Positions 46,027 to 54,653 of a stretch of 64,000 bases of DNA are shown here, in pieces. This stretch comes from SLJN01 sp964505385. Its GTDB lineage: Bacteria; Bacteroidota; Rhodothermia; Balneolales; Natronogracilivirgulaceae. Each line of letters begins with the position of its first letter. Position 1 is the stretch's first letter. The notes beneath the pieces were generated by a model, which was not told the DNA's origin, made no database searches, and saw only the letters and a list, made by a program, of their open reading frames with translations. A program made the translations under genes and the position numbers. Location of the stretch: assembly GCA_964505385.1 (NCBI GenBank), contig CAZDIA010000004.1:1-64000 (forward strand), given 5' to 3'.

Positions 46027-46536
46027 TCAGTCCTGATCGGGTGATGTGTTCGGTAATTCAATGGATCCGGGTACCCCTAATAGCGGGAACTCCTTGCGCA
46101 GCGGATAATACTTAAAATCTTCTGGCATATAAATCCGGCGCGGATCGGGATGGTTTCTGAAAGCAATGCCGAACATGTCGTAAACTTCCCGCTCATGCCA
46201 GCTGGCTGCTTCCCAAACTTCGTAAACCGAATCCAGCTCAGGCTCGTCTTCTTCCACCCGGGTTTTTATGAATATGCGTTGGTGGGTGCGAAGTGAAATC
46301 ACATTGTAAATAACTTCAAATCGATCGTCGGTAGTGAACCGGTCGGTTCCGGTTACATCGACCAGATATATAAAATAGTGTTTCTCTTTAAAATATCGCC
46401 CGACTTCTACGACATCCTCCGGGCGGATCAAAAAAAGCGGATATCCGTAATTCATACCGGATTCCAACAGCTTATCCCCCAAGTCGTTCCCTGCCTGTTC
46501 AAGGAGTTGCTTATATTCGTTCTTATTCGATGCCAT
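46027..46536 (-). CDS. nuoC: NADH-quinone oxidoreductase subunit C
   Basis: 30-kDa subunit of the peripheral arm. 169 residues with FIYLVDVTGTDRFTTDDRFEVIYNV, WEAASWHEREVYDMFGIAFRNHPDPRRIYMPEDFKYYPLRKEFPL, the family's signature block. Its first base overlaps the last base of the nuoB stop codon, so translation is probably coupled. Confidence 0.97.
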   Translation of the reverse strand: MASNKNEYKQLLEQAGNDLGDKLLESGMNYGYPLFLIRPEDVVEVGRYFKEKHYFIYLVDVTGTDRFTTDDRFEVIYNVISLRTHQRIFIKTRVEEDEPELDSVYEVWEAASWHEREVYDMFGIAFRNHPDPRRIYMPEDFKYYPLRKEFPLLGVPGSIELPNTSPDQD

Positions 46537-47018
46537 TATTGATCGAGCTGAATTGAGTGTTCGTCTTTAATTTTTGACTGGATATCCATCAGCGCTTTGA
46601 CAATAGATTCAGGGCGCGGCGGGCAACCGGAAATGTACACATCGACCGGCAGAAAGTTATCAATTCCCTGAACCACACCGTAGCAGCGGTGCATTCCGCC
46701 GGTAGAAGCGCAGGCTCCTACGGATATACACCATTTCGGGTCGGGCATCTGATCCCAGATTCGTCGGATGGCGTGGGCCATCTTATAGTTACACCAACCG
46801 GCAACAATCATCACGTCGCTTTGCCGGGGTGAAAAACTGAGACGTTCTGACCCGAAACGGGCTGCATCGTATTTGGGGCCGGCAAAAGACATCATTTCAA
46901 TAGCACAGCAGGCGAGCCCCATTGGCATGGGCCAAATGGAGTTACGTCGCCCCCATTCGACTAAAGCGTCAAGTTTTGAGGTGAAATAGCCTTCACCAAA
47001 AGCATTTTCAATACCCAT
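46536..47018 (-). CDS. nuoB: NADH-quinone oxidoreductase subunit B
   Basis: Carries the N2 4Fe-4S cluster that hands electrons to quinone. 160 residues. The cluster cysteines are seen in LACCAIEMMSFAGPKYD, SVGACASTGGMHRCYGVVQG and YISGCPPRPES. It begins 7 bases after nuoA and overlaps nuoC by one base. Confidence 0.98.
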   Translation of the reverse strand: MGIENAFGEGYFTSKLDALVEWGRRNSIWPMPMGLACCAIEMMSFAGPKYDAARFGSERLSFSPRQSDVMIVAGWCNYKMAHAIRRIWDQMPDPKWCISVGACASTGGMHRCYGVVQGIDNFLPVDVYISGCPPRPESIVKALMDIQSKIKDEHSIQLDQ

Positions 47019-47025
47019 AAATAAT

Positions 47026-47421
47026 TCAGGAGTTAGCGAATTTTTCTTTACTCACGGCATTGTCCGGGCTCCAGTCGAAGGAGCCTTTCTTTAGGGTATA
47101 AATCAACCCAAGGAACAGAATTACTATGAACAACATCATAGCCCAAAAAGCTCCCATGCCTAATTCCTGATACCGGACAGCCCAGGGATAGATAAATACA
47201 ACTTCAAGGTCGAATATGATGAATTCCATAGCTACGATATAAAAGCTGACCGAGTAGCGATCTTTAGCCTCCCCGTATGGGTCCATTCCGCTTTCGTATG
47301 GTTTTAGTTTAGTAGCATTGGGGCGGTAAGGGCCAAGAAATCTTGCCAACAGTAAGAGTATGGCAGCAAGAATGATTGCCACAGCGATCAGTACTAAAAT
47401 TGGTATATAGTCTTCAAGCAT
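47026..47421 (-). CDS. nuoA: NADH-quinone oxidoreductase subunit A
   Basis: Small membrane subunit near the quinone channel, 131 residues with three helices. Conserved loop KLKPYESGMDPYGEAKDRYSVSFYIVAMEFIIFDLEVVFIYPWAV identifies it. It opens the minus-strand operon nuoABCDEFGH. Its upstream region is shared with the divergent nuclease gene and holds an unusual two-tier hairpin at 47566-47605. Confidence 0.97.
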   Translation of the reverse strand: MLEDYIPILVLIAVAIILAAILLLLARFLGPYRPNATKLKPYESGMDPYGEAKDRYSVSFYIVAMEFIIFDLEVVFIYPWAVRYQELGMGAFWAMMLFIVILFLGLIYTLKKGSFDWSPDNAVSKEKFANS

Positions 47422-47565
47422 ATTCTTGTGTTAAATATTCCTTAAAAATCCTGGAGAAGTTAGGGTGAAGTTGTACGAATGTCAATTGATGGATGGTTGA
47501 TTAATAAGGATTTTGTTAATTCGCTTTAACCAACAACAATTACAGATTTTTTCGTTTCATAAATA

Positions 47566-47605
47566 TCATTCGCGGTTGGGCATATTCGTTATATGCAGCG
47601 AATGA
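47566..47605. promoter_or_regulatory. Two-tier hairpin in the nuoA/nuclease divergent region
   Basis: Outer perfect arms TCATTCGC / GCGAATGA (47566-47573, 47598-47605) enclose an inner perfect stem GCATAT / ATATGC (47580-47585, 47591-47596). It lies 145 bases before nuoA and 84 before the nuclease start. No T-run follows. Candidate operator or 5' UTR element for the nuo operon. Confidence 0.45.
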
Positions 47606-47688
47606 CAAAACTAACAAGGATGTTAATCTGATTGGTAAATTTCGTAAGTTACAGGATTGAAAATTTGCACTAAAAAATAATTTGTGCT

Positions 47689-48306
47689 TTGGAAAAAATT
47701 CAGATGGACATACTCGGACTCTCTACCAGCCCCAGCAGCGGCGGGGCGTACGCCCTGATCCTGAATGAACTGGAGGGTAGCCGAAGACTTCCGATCATAA
47801 TTGGTACATTTGAGGCTCAGGCAATTGCACTGGAACTTGAACATATCAAGCCTCCGCGACCGATGACTCATGACCTGATGCGTAATATTATTCAAAGTTT
47901 TGATACTCACGTTAAAGAGGTCTATATCAATGACCTGAAAGAAGGTACCTTTTATGCAAAGGTGATTTATGAACATGACGGGGAGGATATCGAGCAGGAT
48001 TCCCGTCCTAGTGACGCAATTGCTATTGCCATACGCTTCAATTCCCCTATTTATGTACATCAGGAAATCCTTGAAGAGGCGGGTATTTTATCCGATCAGG
48101 AAGGTGAAGAAGGTGAAGAGGAGGCTCAGCAATCTGAGTCAACTACTATACATGAAGAACCCGAGAGCAGTGAGCCCTCAACAGAAACCGGTACCCCTGA
48201 GAGTGAGCTGAAGAAACTGGAAAAAAATCTCGCTAACGCTATCGAAAAAGAAGACTACGAAAAAGCGGCAAGGCTTCGAGATGAAATTAAAAAAATGAAG
48301 GGTTAG
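47689..48306 (+). CDS. Bifunctional nuclease domain protein with C-terminal UVR motif
   Basis: 205 residues. The first 130 (MDILGLSTSPSSGGAYALIL, LPIIIGTFEAQAIALELE, RPMTHDLMRNIIQSF, DSRPSDAIAIAIR) are the DUF151/bifunctional nuclease domain. An acidic linker follows, and a UVR helix-hairpin (SELKKLEKNLANAIEKEDYEKAARLRDEIKKMK) ends the protein. The start is TTG at 47689, supported by the EKIQMDILGLS alignment pattern; an ATG at 47704 would drop five residues. bshC follows after one base. The exact biological role in this group is not settled. Confidence 0.85.
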   Translation: MEKIQMDILGLSTSPSSGGAYALILNELEGSRRLPIIIGTFEAQAIALELEHIKPPRPMTHDLMRNIIQSFDTHVKEVYINDLKEGTFYAKVIYEHDGEDIEQDSRPSDAIAIAIRFNSPIYVHQEILEEAGILSDQEGEEGEEEAQQSESTTIHEEPESSEPSTETGTPESELKKLEKNLANAIEKEDYEKAARLRDEIKKMKG

Positions 48307-48307
48307 A

Positions 48308-49927
48308 TTGAAGCTGGAGGAAGTTAGTTTCAAGAATCTGCCCGTTAATCAAATCTTTCAAACCTATCTGGAAGATTACTCCCGGCTGGAGGGTTTCTAC
48401 TCACATCCTCCCGAGGCCTTAACCAAGCTGAATGGCTCCGTGGATTATAATACCGGGAAGGTAAACCGGGACAGACTCAAGCAGTTACTCCGGCAAATTA
48501 ACGAAAAATACGGCGCTGAGGCGAAAGCATTTGAGCGTATTGATCAACTGAAAAATCGAGAGGCGAAGGTAATTGTTACCGGTCAGCAAATGATCGTTCT
48601 GGGCGGCCCACTTTTTCTGATCTATAAGGCAATCTCTGTGATGATATGGGCCCGTCATATTGAAGAAAATACAGGTAAACCTGTAATTCCGGTCTTTTGG
48701 CTTGCTGATGAAGATCACGACATTGATGAGGTAACCAAAATTGCACTGCCGGATGGGGATAATATCGAGGAATTGCAACTCGATTTTGATCCCGAAGTAA
48801 GGCATAGTATCGGCAGTGATAAACCGGTTGCCGAAGCTATTGAGTCATTAATAGAGAAGATTTTTGAAATCCTGCCGGAAACCGAATTTTCGGAAGAACT
48901 CCGGAGTCTGGTTCAATCCTGTTACGTTTCAGGCAATTTAAAAGAGGGTTTTGCCCGGCTGATTGTACGCCTGTTTTCCAAACACGGTTTGGTAATTGCC
49001 GAAAGCAACAATCCGGAAATCAAAAAGGAACTGAGTGCTCCTATTTGCCGGGCCGTCACCCTTTCAGCTGAAATTAATGAAGAGCTTGAGTCACGATCAG
49101 CTGAAATTGATGCGAAATTTCACCGTCAGGCACAGGTTCAGCCTTCCACGCTGTTCATGCATGATCCGGAAAATGGCCGGGTGCGATTGGATCGCATAAA
49201 CGGCAGTTGGTCAACGGAATCCGGCGGAAGCTGGTCAACCGAAGAATTATGTGAGCTTGCAGAAAAAAAGCCCTGGAGATTTTCTCCAAATGTTTTTCTG
49301 CGCCCAGTGCTTCAGGATTGGCTCCTGCCGACCATAGGTTATGTGGCAGGTCCCGGCGAAGTCGCATATTATGCTCAAATGGGTAAAATCTATCCGATTT
49401 TTGATCAGAATATGCCTGCCATATTACCCCGCTATAGTGCCACAATCGTGGAGCCGGCTATCCGTCGCATTATGGCAGATTTACCATTTGAGATGACCAA
49501 CTATGCCCGAAGAATAGAGGATCTTGAAAAAGAATACCTGGAATGGAGTACACCGGATGACCTTGATCAACATTTCAGTCGTTGGCAGGAAGAAATTGAG
49601 CAGCTGACCAAACAGCGCATGGGTGTGATCAAAAAATATGATCCTTCTTTGGAGGCCAGTGCGGAAAAAATGACGGTCAATTTCAATAAGTCGATAGAAA
49701 AGCTGCATCAGAAACTGAGAAAATCTTTGCGAAATACTGATGAAATTCAATTAAAACGAACCCGTCGAATCAAACAGGCGCTCTTTCCTGATAATACCAT
49801 GCAGGAGCGCCACATTTCCTGGTTGTATTTTGCCAATAAATTTGGCTTAAATTTCTGGGATGAACTATTGAATGAATGGAACACTGAACATTATTATCCA
49901 AACAAACACTGGTTAATTCATCCGTGA
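48308..49927 (+). CDS. bshC: Putative cysteine ligase BshC (bacillithiol synthesis)
   Basis: Final enzyme of bacillithiol synthesis, adding cysteine to glucosaminyl-malate. 539 residues, the usual length. Markers: VIVTGQQMIVLGGPLFLIYKA, PVFWLADEDHDIDEV, FSPNVFLRPVLQDWLLPTIGYVAGPGEVAYYAQMG and a C-terminal helical region. Start is TTG at 48308, one base after the nuclease stop, suggesting translational coupling. BshA and BshB are not in the window. Its stop overlaps the GTG of the next gene. Confidence 0.94.
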   Translation: MKLEEVSFKNLPVNQIFQTYLEDYSRLEGFYSHPPEALTKLNGSVDYNTGKVNRDRLKQLLRQINEKYGAEAKAFERIDQLKNREAKVIVTGQQMIVLGGPLFLIYKAISVMIWARHIEENTGKPVIPVFWLADEDHDIDEVTKIALPDGDNIEELQLDFDPEVRHSIGSDKPVAEAIESLIEKIFEILPETEFSEELRSLVQSCYVSGNLKEGFARLIVRLFSKHGLVIAESNNPEIKKELSAPICRAVTLSAEINEELESRSAEIDAKFHRQAQVQPSTLFMHDPENGRVRLDRINGSWSTESGGSWSTEELCELAEKKPWRFSPNVFLRPVLQDWLLPTIGYVAGPGEVAYYAQMGKIYPIFDQNMPAILPRYSATIVEPAIRRIMADLPFEMTNYARRIEDLEKEYLEWSTPDDLDQHFSRWQEEIEQLTKQRMGVIKKYDPSLEASAEKMTVNFNKSIEKLHQKLRKSLRNTDEIQLKRTRRIKQALFPDNTMQERHISWLYFANKFGLNFWDELLNEWNTEHYYPNKHWLIHP

Positions 49928-50529
49928 AAAATACTATTACAAATATTACTGATCATAAGAATGAGTTACGGAGCAGGCTGCTGGAGAAGCGCAGGGACCT
50001 GAGTGAGAGGCTGCTGTCCCATATTTCAAGGCGGATTTACGTGCGATTGATAGAGTTTGATGTGTTTGCAAGTGCGCGAAATATACATGTCTATCTACCG
50101 ATAATTGAAAACAGGGAAGTGGACACCTGGGATATTATTAATACGGCCGACAAAATGGGTAAAGAGATCGTTGTTCCGGTAATGAAATCCGGAAGTATCA
50201 ATCTGAGGCATTGCAGGTTAAAACCTGGAAAAACAAAATTGAAGCACAATGAGTTGGGAATCCCCGAACCTCGTGAACAAGAAGAGTATTCGGATCCTGA
50301 AGTTGATTTGATTATTGTTCCAATGGTTGGTGGTGATCATTACTGCAACCGGTTAGGTTATGGGCGAGGATATTACGACAGATTCCTAAAGACCCAGAGC
50401 AATGCGACTACCATTGGTATTATGCCTGATGAATGTCTTGTGCCCAATATCCCGACAGAGGAGCATGACATTCCGCTAAACTGTATTGTAACTGAAACCA
50501 CGATATGCATGCGCGGAAATTTCGAATAA
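49924..50529 (+). CDS. 5-formyltetrahydrofolate cyclo-ligase family protein
   Basis: Converts 5-formyl-THF to 5,10-methenyl-THF with ATP, returning stored folate to one-carbon metabolism. 201 residues, near normal. LRSRLLEKRRDLSERL at the start, GIPEPREQEEY and the signature DLIIVPMVGGDHYCNRLGYGRGYYDRFL near the end. The GTG start overlaps the bshC stop by four bases (GTGA), so expression is coupled to bshC. Its gene symbol varies (ygfA, fau, mthfs), so none is assigned. Confidence 0.92.
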   Translation: MKNTITNITDHKNELRSRLLEKRRDLSERLLSHISRRIYVRLIEFDVFASARNIHVYLPIIENREVDTWDIINTADKMGKEIVVPVMKSGSINLRHCRLKPGKTKLKHNELGIPEPREQEEYSDPEVDLIIVPMVGGDHYCNRLGYGRGYYDRFLKTQSNATTIGIMPDECLVPNIPTEEHDIPLNCIVTETTICMRGNFE

Positions 50530-50596
50530 AAAAGCTGCGGTCTGTATCTTTAGATAATTACCATTCGTATGATGTTGATTAAAACTCCATACGTTT

Positions 50597-51181
50597 ATGA
50601 GACAAAAAGAAAAATTTACAGAGCTCCAGGAGCACTTCGATATTGATGAAACTGAACTGAACTCCACACTTGAAGATTTTTTCGAGGAGGATGAGCCTCA
50701 GGCAGCTCAGGGAAGAAAGTTAAATTTCCCGTTAGTTGCAGGTCTTGTGTTTCTGATCACTGCTTTTATCACTACAGCCGGGATGTTGACGAATACGCCT
50801 GGTTGGGTAAATTATGATTTACTGATTATGATGATTATTGCAGGCAGCGTATTCGTACTTTTGTTTGGTTTTGGGGCAGCCGGGGTTCGCAGCCGGGAAA
50901 GAAAGAAACCGGATTTTACTAAGAAAAAGAAAAACAGTGGCTTTTCTACCATATTTAAGGAAGATCAGCAATACGATGAATACGGACTCAAAAAAAAGAA
51001 AAAGTTATTCAGGTCCTCATCCGATTCAATGTTGTTTGGTGTTTGCGGGGGGATAGCCGAATATTTTAATATAGACCCGACAATAGTGAGAATAGCTTTT
51101 GCCATAGCGGCAATCTATTATGGCAGCAGTGTGATACTTTATTTTATTCTCGCATTCTTTCTGCCCAAAAAGAAAGATTAA
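50597..51181 (+). CDS. PspC-domain membrane protein
   Basis: 194 residues. An acidic N-terminus (about 1-38), two membrane helices (FPLVAGLVFLITAFITTAGML and DLLIMMIIAGSVFVLLFGFGAAG), a basic linker (KKPDFTKKKKN), and a PspC domain at the C-terminus (FRSSSDSMLFGVCGGIAEYFNIDPTIVRIAF, then IYYGSSVILYFILAFFLP). PspC domains occur in phage-shock/envelope-stress regulators. No pspA is nearby. The role is inferred from the domain. Confidence 0.85.
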   Translation: MRQKEKFTELQEHFDIDETELNSTLEDFFEEDEPQAAQGRKLNFPLVAGLVFLITAFITTAGMLTNTPGWVNYDLLIMMIIAGSVFVLLFGFGAAGVRSRERKKPDFTKKKKNSGFSTIFKEDQQYDEYGLKKKKKLFRSSSDSMLFGVCGGIAEYFNIDPTIVRIAFAIAAIYYGSSVILYFILAFFLPKKKD

Positions 51182-51237
51182 TAAAGTGATATTTTTTGAG
51201 GTGATTATAGACCGCTTTACCTTATCATTTTATCACA

Positions 51238-52206
51238 TTAATCCATTGACATAGGATTGGAATCTGCAATACGGCGGTATTCACGATACTCCTGAGGGGT
51301 GAGGTCGCCGAAAAGATACTTTTGAGGATCCTGATGCTCACCATCTTTGTGAACTTCATAATGAAGATGAGGCCCGGAGGTTCTTCCTGTATTACCACTC
51401 TTGCCAATTTTATCACCCCGTTCAACCTCCTGGCCGGGTTGAATGCCATCACTTAATTCGGACAGATGTGCGTATTTGGTTTGATATCCATGCCCGTGAT
51501 CAATAATTATTCTGAGCCCGTAATTGCCTCTGCGGCCTGCACTTCGTATTACGCCGTCGGCGGTTGAATAAATGGGCGTACCTTCTCTGGCGCGAAAATC
51601 AACCCCGTTGTGATGACGCTCATAACCCAAAACCGGATGCATGCGCATGCCGTATCCACTTAAAATCCTGCCGTTCACTGGTTTTATGGCAGGAATATGA
51701 TCCATCTTTTCTTTGTTTTCGTTGTAATACTCTTTCAACTCTGAAAAACTAACCTGCTGGATATTAACCCGGCGCTTTAGATTTTCTAAGTTTTGCGCGG
51801 TCCATTTAATCAATTCCGAGGTTTCCTGCTGAAATACATCAAAGCTGGAATATGGATCGGTGCCCCCGGCACCGGCGGTTCTTTCATCTTCCGGGATAGG
51901 ATCAACCCCGAGCATTGAGCGATAGAGCTCGTTATCTTGCTCGGCAATTTGATTTACTTCCTCATCAATTTCATTGATGGAATTATGGGTTTCCTGCAAC
52001 TGAGAGTATAGTGCGGCATTTTCCTCTTTAAGGGCAACCTCCGATGGACTCCCCACCCAATAAGATAGTAAAGTGATGCTTAGTACAGAGAGGATTGCCC
52101 CTGAAAATATTACTACAGAAAGTTGATGCAGTAATTGTTCTTTTCTGGAGTAATTAATAGGTCTGAAGCGGCACTGTTCCTCGTCGTAATAATAATATTT
52201 TTTCAA
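51238..52206 (-). CDS. M23-family peptidoglycan peptidase
   Basis: 322 residues. One membrane anchor near the N-terminus (VVIFSGAILSVLSITLLSYW), a coiled-coil-like stretch (ALKEENAALYSQLQETHNSINEIDEEVNQIAEQ), then an M23 LytM domain with GYERHHNGVDFRAREGTPIYSTADG, the zinc ligands in HHNGVD, and GPHLHYEVHKDG. It resembles the Bacteroidota cell-envelope M23 peptidases that trim cross-links or activate amidases. The catalytic histidines look intact. ATG start; last gene of the hpf-hprK direction but 101 bases after hprK. Confidence 0.92.
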   Translation of the reverse strand: MKKYYYYDEEQCRFRPINYSRKEQLLHQLSVVIFSGAILSVLSITLLSYWVGSPSEVALKEENAALYSQLQETHNSINEIDEEVNQIAEQDNELYRSMLGVDPIPEDERTAGAGGTDPYSSFDVFQQETSELIKWTAQNLENLKRRVNIQQVSFSELKEYYNENKEKMDHIPAIKPVNGRILSGYGMRMHPVLGYERHHNGVDFRAREGTPIYSTADGVIRSAGRRGNYGLRIIIDHGHGYQTKYAHLSELSDGIQPGQEVERGDKIGKSGNTGRTSGPHLHYEVHKDGEHQDPQKYLFGDLTPQEYREYRRIADSNPMSMD

Positions 52207-52307
52207 ACGATCACAATTCTGGGTTCAATGTTGCAAGCGAAAAACACCAAATAGTAAAGTGCACTCTAAAGTAATCGAAAGAAGATACCAATTATTATGA
52301 AAAAAGT

Positions 52308-53342
52308 CTATTCCAGGTCGCCTTCATAATAATCTATAGCACGTTCTATCCGGGGGTGATCTGATTTTTTCGACTTTATTCGTTCTCTGATCTTTTCCTG
52401 AAACTTTTCAGCTGCATCATATCCATAGTGGGAAAGCAGATGATTCATGGCGATAACTTCAGCAATAACAGTGATATTTTTTCCTGGGGTGATGGGTAGT
52501 TGAATAATCGGCAGGTCTACGTCCAGTATGGAATCGTATTTATGGTTCAGTCCGGTTCGTTCTACTTCGGAGTGTTCATCCCATACCAGCAATTCCAGGA
52601 TAACCTCCAACCGCTTTTGATAACGTATCGAGCGGATACCGAACATGGAGAATACATCAACTACGCCCAGCCCCCGAATTTCCATAAAATGTTTATTGGT
52701 TTCAGTGGCTGATGCCATGAGAATGTTGCTCTTTTGGGTAAGCATAATAATATCGTCGGCGACAAGACGATGCCCACGTTCTATAAGGTCGAGGGCTACC
52801 TCGCTTTTGCCAATTCCTGATTTACCGCTTACCATTATGCCGATTCCGTATACATCCACCATTGATCCGTGCACCATAGTTTGCAATGCAAACTGATCCT
52901 CAAGCAAATCTCTCGTTAGAAACATGAACTTAGTTGTTTCAACGGGGGTGCTGAATATCGGGATTCCCGCTTTTTCCGCCATTTCCAACAGCTCAAGTGG
53001 GAGTTCATTGTTGTCGGTCAAAAAGATAACGGGAATCTCAAATTTGGTAAGGTTATGAAAGGAAGCTTTTTGCTCATCCAGGCTTTCATAGTGATTGAGG
53101 AATTGGGTTTCACTGTTGCCAATAACCTGAACACGTTGATGAGTGAATAAATCAATGTATCCGGCAAGCGCCAACCCGGGGCGGTGCAAGTCTGCTTCGG
53201 TTACATAACGCCCGGAAGCGGCTCCGGAGGCCGCCTGAGGCTTAATCTCAATGTTAAGCTGCTGGCGTATCCTCCGGATAAGCTCTTCAACAGATAGCCG
53301 CTCACGTCGCGGTATAGGTTTTGCCTGTTCTGAAAGTGGCAT
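52308..53342 (-). CDS. hprK: HPr kinase/phosphorylase
   Basis: Phosphorylates serine 46 of HPr or removes that phosphate, linking carbon supply to regulation. 344 residues, about 30 longer than Gram-positive versions. The C-terminal catalytic half has HGSMVDVYGIGIMVSGKSGIGKS (P-loop GKSGIGKS at 173-180) and RGHRLVADD; then MEIRGLGVVDV follows. The N-terminal extension before LSVEEL is short. It starts 3 bases after hpf. No PTS gene or HPr is nearby, so HPr must be elsewhere. Confidence 0.94.
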   Translation of the reverse strand: MPLSEQAKPIPRRERLSVEELIRRIRQQLNIEIKPQAASGAASGRYVTEADLHRPGLALAGYIDLFTHQRVQVIGNSETQFLNHYESLDEQKASFHNLTKFEIPVIFLTDNNELPLELLEMAEKAGIPIFSTPVETTKFMFLTRDLLEDQFALQTMVHGSMVDVYGIGIMVSGKSGIGKSEVALDLIERGHRLVADDIIMLTQKSNILMASATETNKHFMEIRGLGVVDVFSMFGIRSIRYQKRLEVILELLVWDEHSEVERTGLNHKYDSILDVDLPIIQLPITPGKNITVIAEVIAMNHLLSHYGYDAAEKFQEKIRERIKSKKSDHPRIERAIDYYEGDLE

Positions 53343-53345
53343 AAT

Positions 53346-53645
53346 TTAATTGCGAACCGATTTTTTATTTTTGTATTTAATTAATTGTCGTTTCATGTTG
53401 TCCACCACCTTATTAATGGCCTGTTCATATGTTGGTGCAGACTCTGTCGCTTTAAGATAATCCTTGGCAACTTTAATATTAAATTCAGCAGATTGCGGAG
53501 ACTCGGGATCCTCATTGGGTTGGAGGATGATGTCACAATCTATTATACCGTCATAAAATTTTGTTAGTTTCTCAGCCGATTCAATGGCGGATTTTTTAAG
53601 GTCTTCACTTGCATTGAAATGTCTTGCGGTGAATCGGGTATTCAT
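53346..53645 (-). CDS. hpf: Ribosome hibernation-promoting factor (short)
   Basis: Binds the 30S decoding site in stationary phase and promotes ribosome dimers. 99 residues, so it is the short form lacking the C-terminal dimer domain of long HPF. It has TARHFNASEDLKKSAIESAEKLTKFYDGIIDCDII and ATESAPTYEQAINKVVDNMKRQLIKYKNK. It lies 17 bases after the Xer recombinase and 3 before hprK; an hpf-hprK pairing recalls the rpoN-hpf-hprK-type clusters of other bacteria, though rpoN is absent here. Confidence 0.9.
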   Translation of the reverse strand: MNTRFTARHFNASEDLKKSAIESAEKLTKFYDGIIDCDIILQPNEDPESPQSAEFNIKVAKDYLKATESAPTYEQAINKVVDNMKRQLIKYKNKKSVRN

Positions 53646-53662
53646 ATGTACTCCTTTTTTTA

Positions 53663-54586
53663 TTATTCAATGGACTCAGCCCTGGGGTGGGCTTTGTCAT
53701 AGATGTTTTTTAAGTGATCTATACTGGTGTGAGTATAGACTTGTGTGGCAGCCAGGCTCTCATGGCCCAGCAACTCCTGGATGACCCGTAACTCTGCTCC
53801 GTTATTTAACAGGTGGGTCGCAAAACTATGGCGTAGCACATGGGGACTTTTTTGAGTGATCTCACTACATAAACTTAGATATTTTTTCACAATGCGCTGC
53901 ACGGCCTCAGGATAGATTCGCTGGCCGCTACGTGCGAGAAAAGCGGCTTTTCGTGCATCCTTGTCGGTTCTGTTTCCAAAAAGTTCATGGCGATGATTTA
54001 AATGATCCTGCAATGCCGTAGAGGCGGCATCTCCGATTGGCAGAATTCTCTGCTTGGCTCCTTTTCCGATAATATTTAGTCGCTTTCGTGAAATATTTAC
54101 ATCTTGCAGGTTGATATTCACCAGCTCTGAAAGACGTATGCCGCAACCATAGATCAACTCAAGAATTGCCAGATCCTGCTTCCCCTGAGGAGTATCCGTT
54201 TCCACTGAATTCATCATAGTTTCCAAATCACGGATATCAGCGTATTTGGGAAGGCGCTGCTCTTTTTTGGGCACCATTAACATTTGTGCAGGATTCTCAT
54301 TAATAAAACCGCGTCGATAACAGTATCTGAAGTATGAACGTACAGCAGAGGCTTTACGTGACAGTGAGGTCTTTGAATATTTTAAATCCATTAACTCTCC
54401 AAGCCAAAGCCGGATGGTTAATCTCGTAATATCCTCAGCTACTATATCTTGCGGATTAGTTTCAAACTGTTGTGAGCAGAAAGTTAAAAACTGGCGAAGA
54501 TCCGTTTCGTAAGATGTAAGAGTGTAGCCGGAAGCGTTGCGTTCGACTTTAAGGTAGTTCAGAAATTTGCGGACAAGTTCATCCAT
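53663..54586 (-). CDS. xerC: Tyrosine recombinase XerC/XerD family
   Basis: Site-specific recombinase that resolves chromosome dimers at dif. 307 residues, normal. The N-terminal SAM-like DNA-binding domain (LNYLKVERNASGYTLTSYETDLRQFL) is followed by the catalytic domain: arginine in YGCGIRLSELVN, HVLRHSFATHLLNNGAELRVIQELLGHESLAATQVYTH, and the tyrosine in VYTHTS-region. XerC versus XerD cannot be settled from one sequence. It is adjacent to hpf, an arrangement I regard as common in this phylum group. No integron or prophage feature is near. Confidence 0.94.
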   Translation of the reverse strand: MDELVRKFLNYLKVERNASGYTLTSYETDLRQFLTFCSQQFETNPQDIVAEDITRLTIRLWLGELMDLKYSKTSLSRKASAVRSYFRYCYRRGFINENPAQMLMVPKKEQRLPKYADIRDLETMMNSVETDTPQGKQDLAILELIYGCGIRLSELVNINLQDVNISRKRLNIIGKGAKQRILPIGDAASTALQDHLNHRHELFGNRTDKDARKAAFLARSGQRIYPEAVQRIVKKYLSLCSEITQKSPHVLRHSFATHLLNNGAELRVIQELLGHESLAATQVYTHTSIDHLKNIYDKAHPRAESIE

Positions 54587-54653
54587 AGGCTACATCAACA
54601 ATCAAAATGTATAACGATTGTTACTGGTTTTAGTGATGATTGTCAAGTATTAT

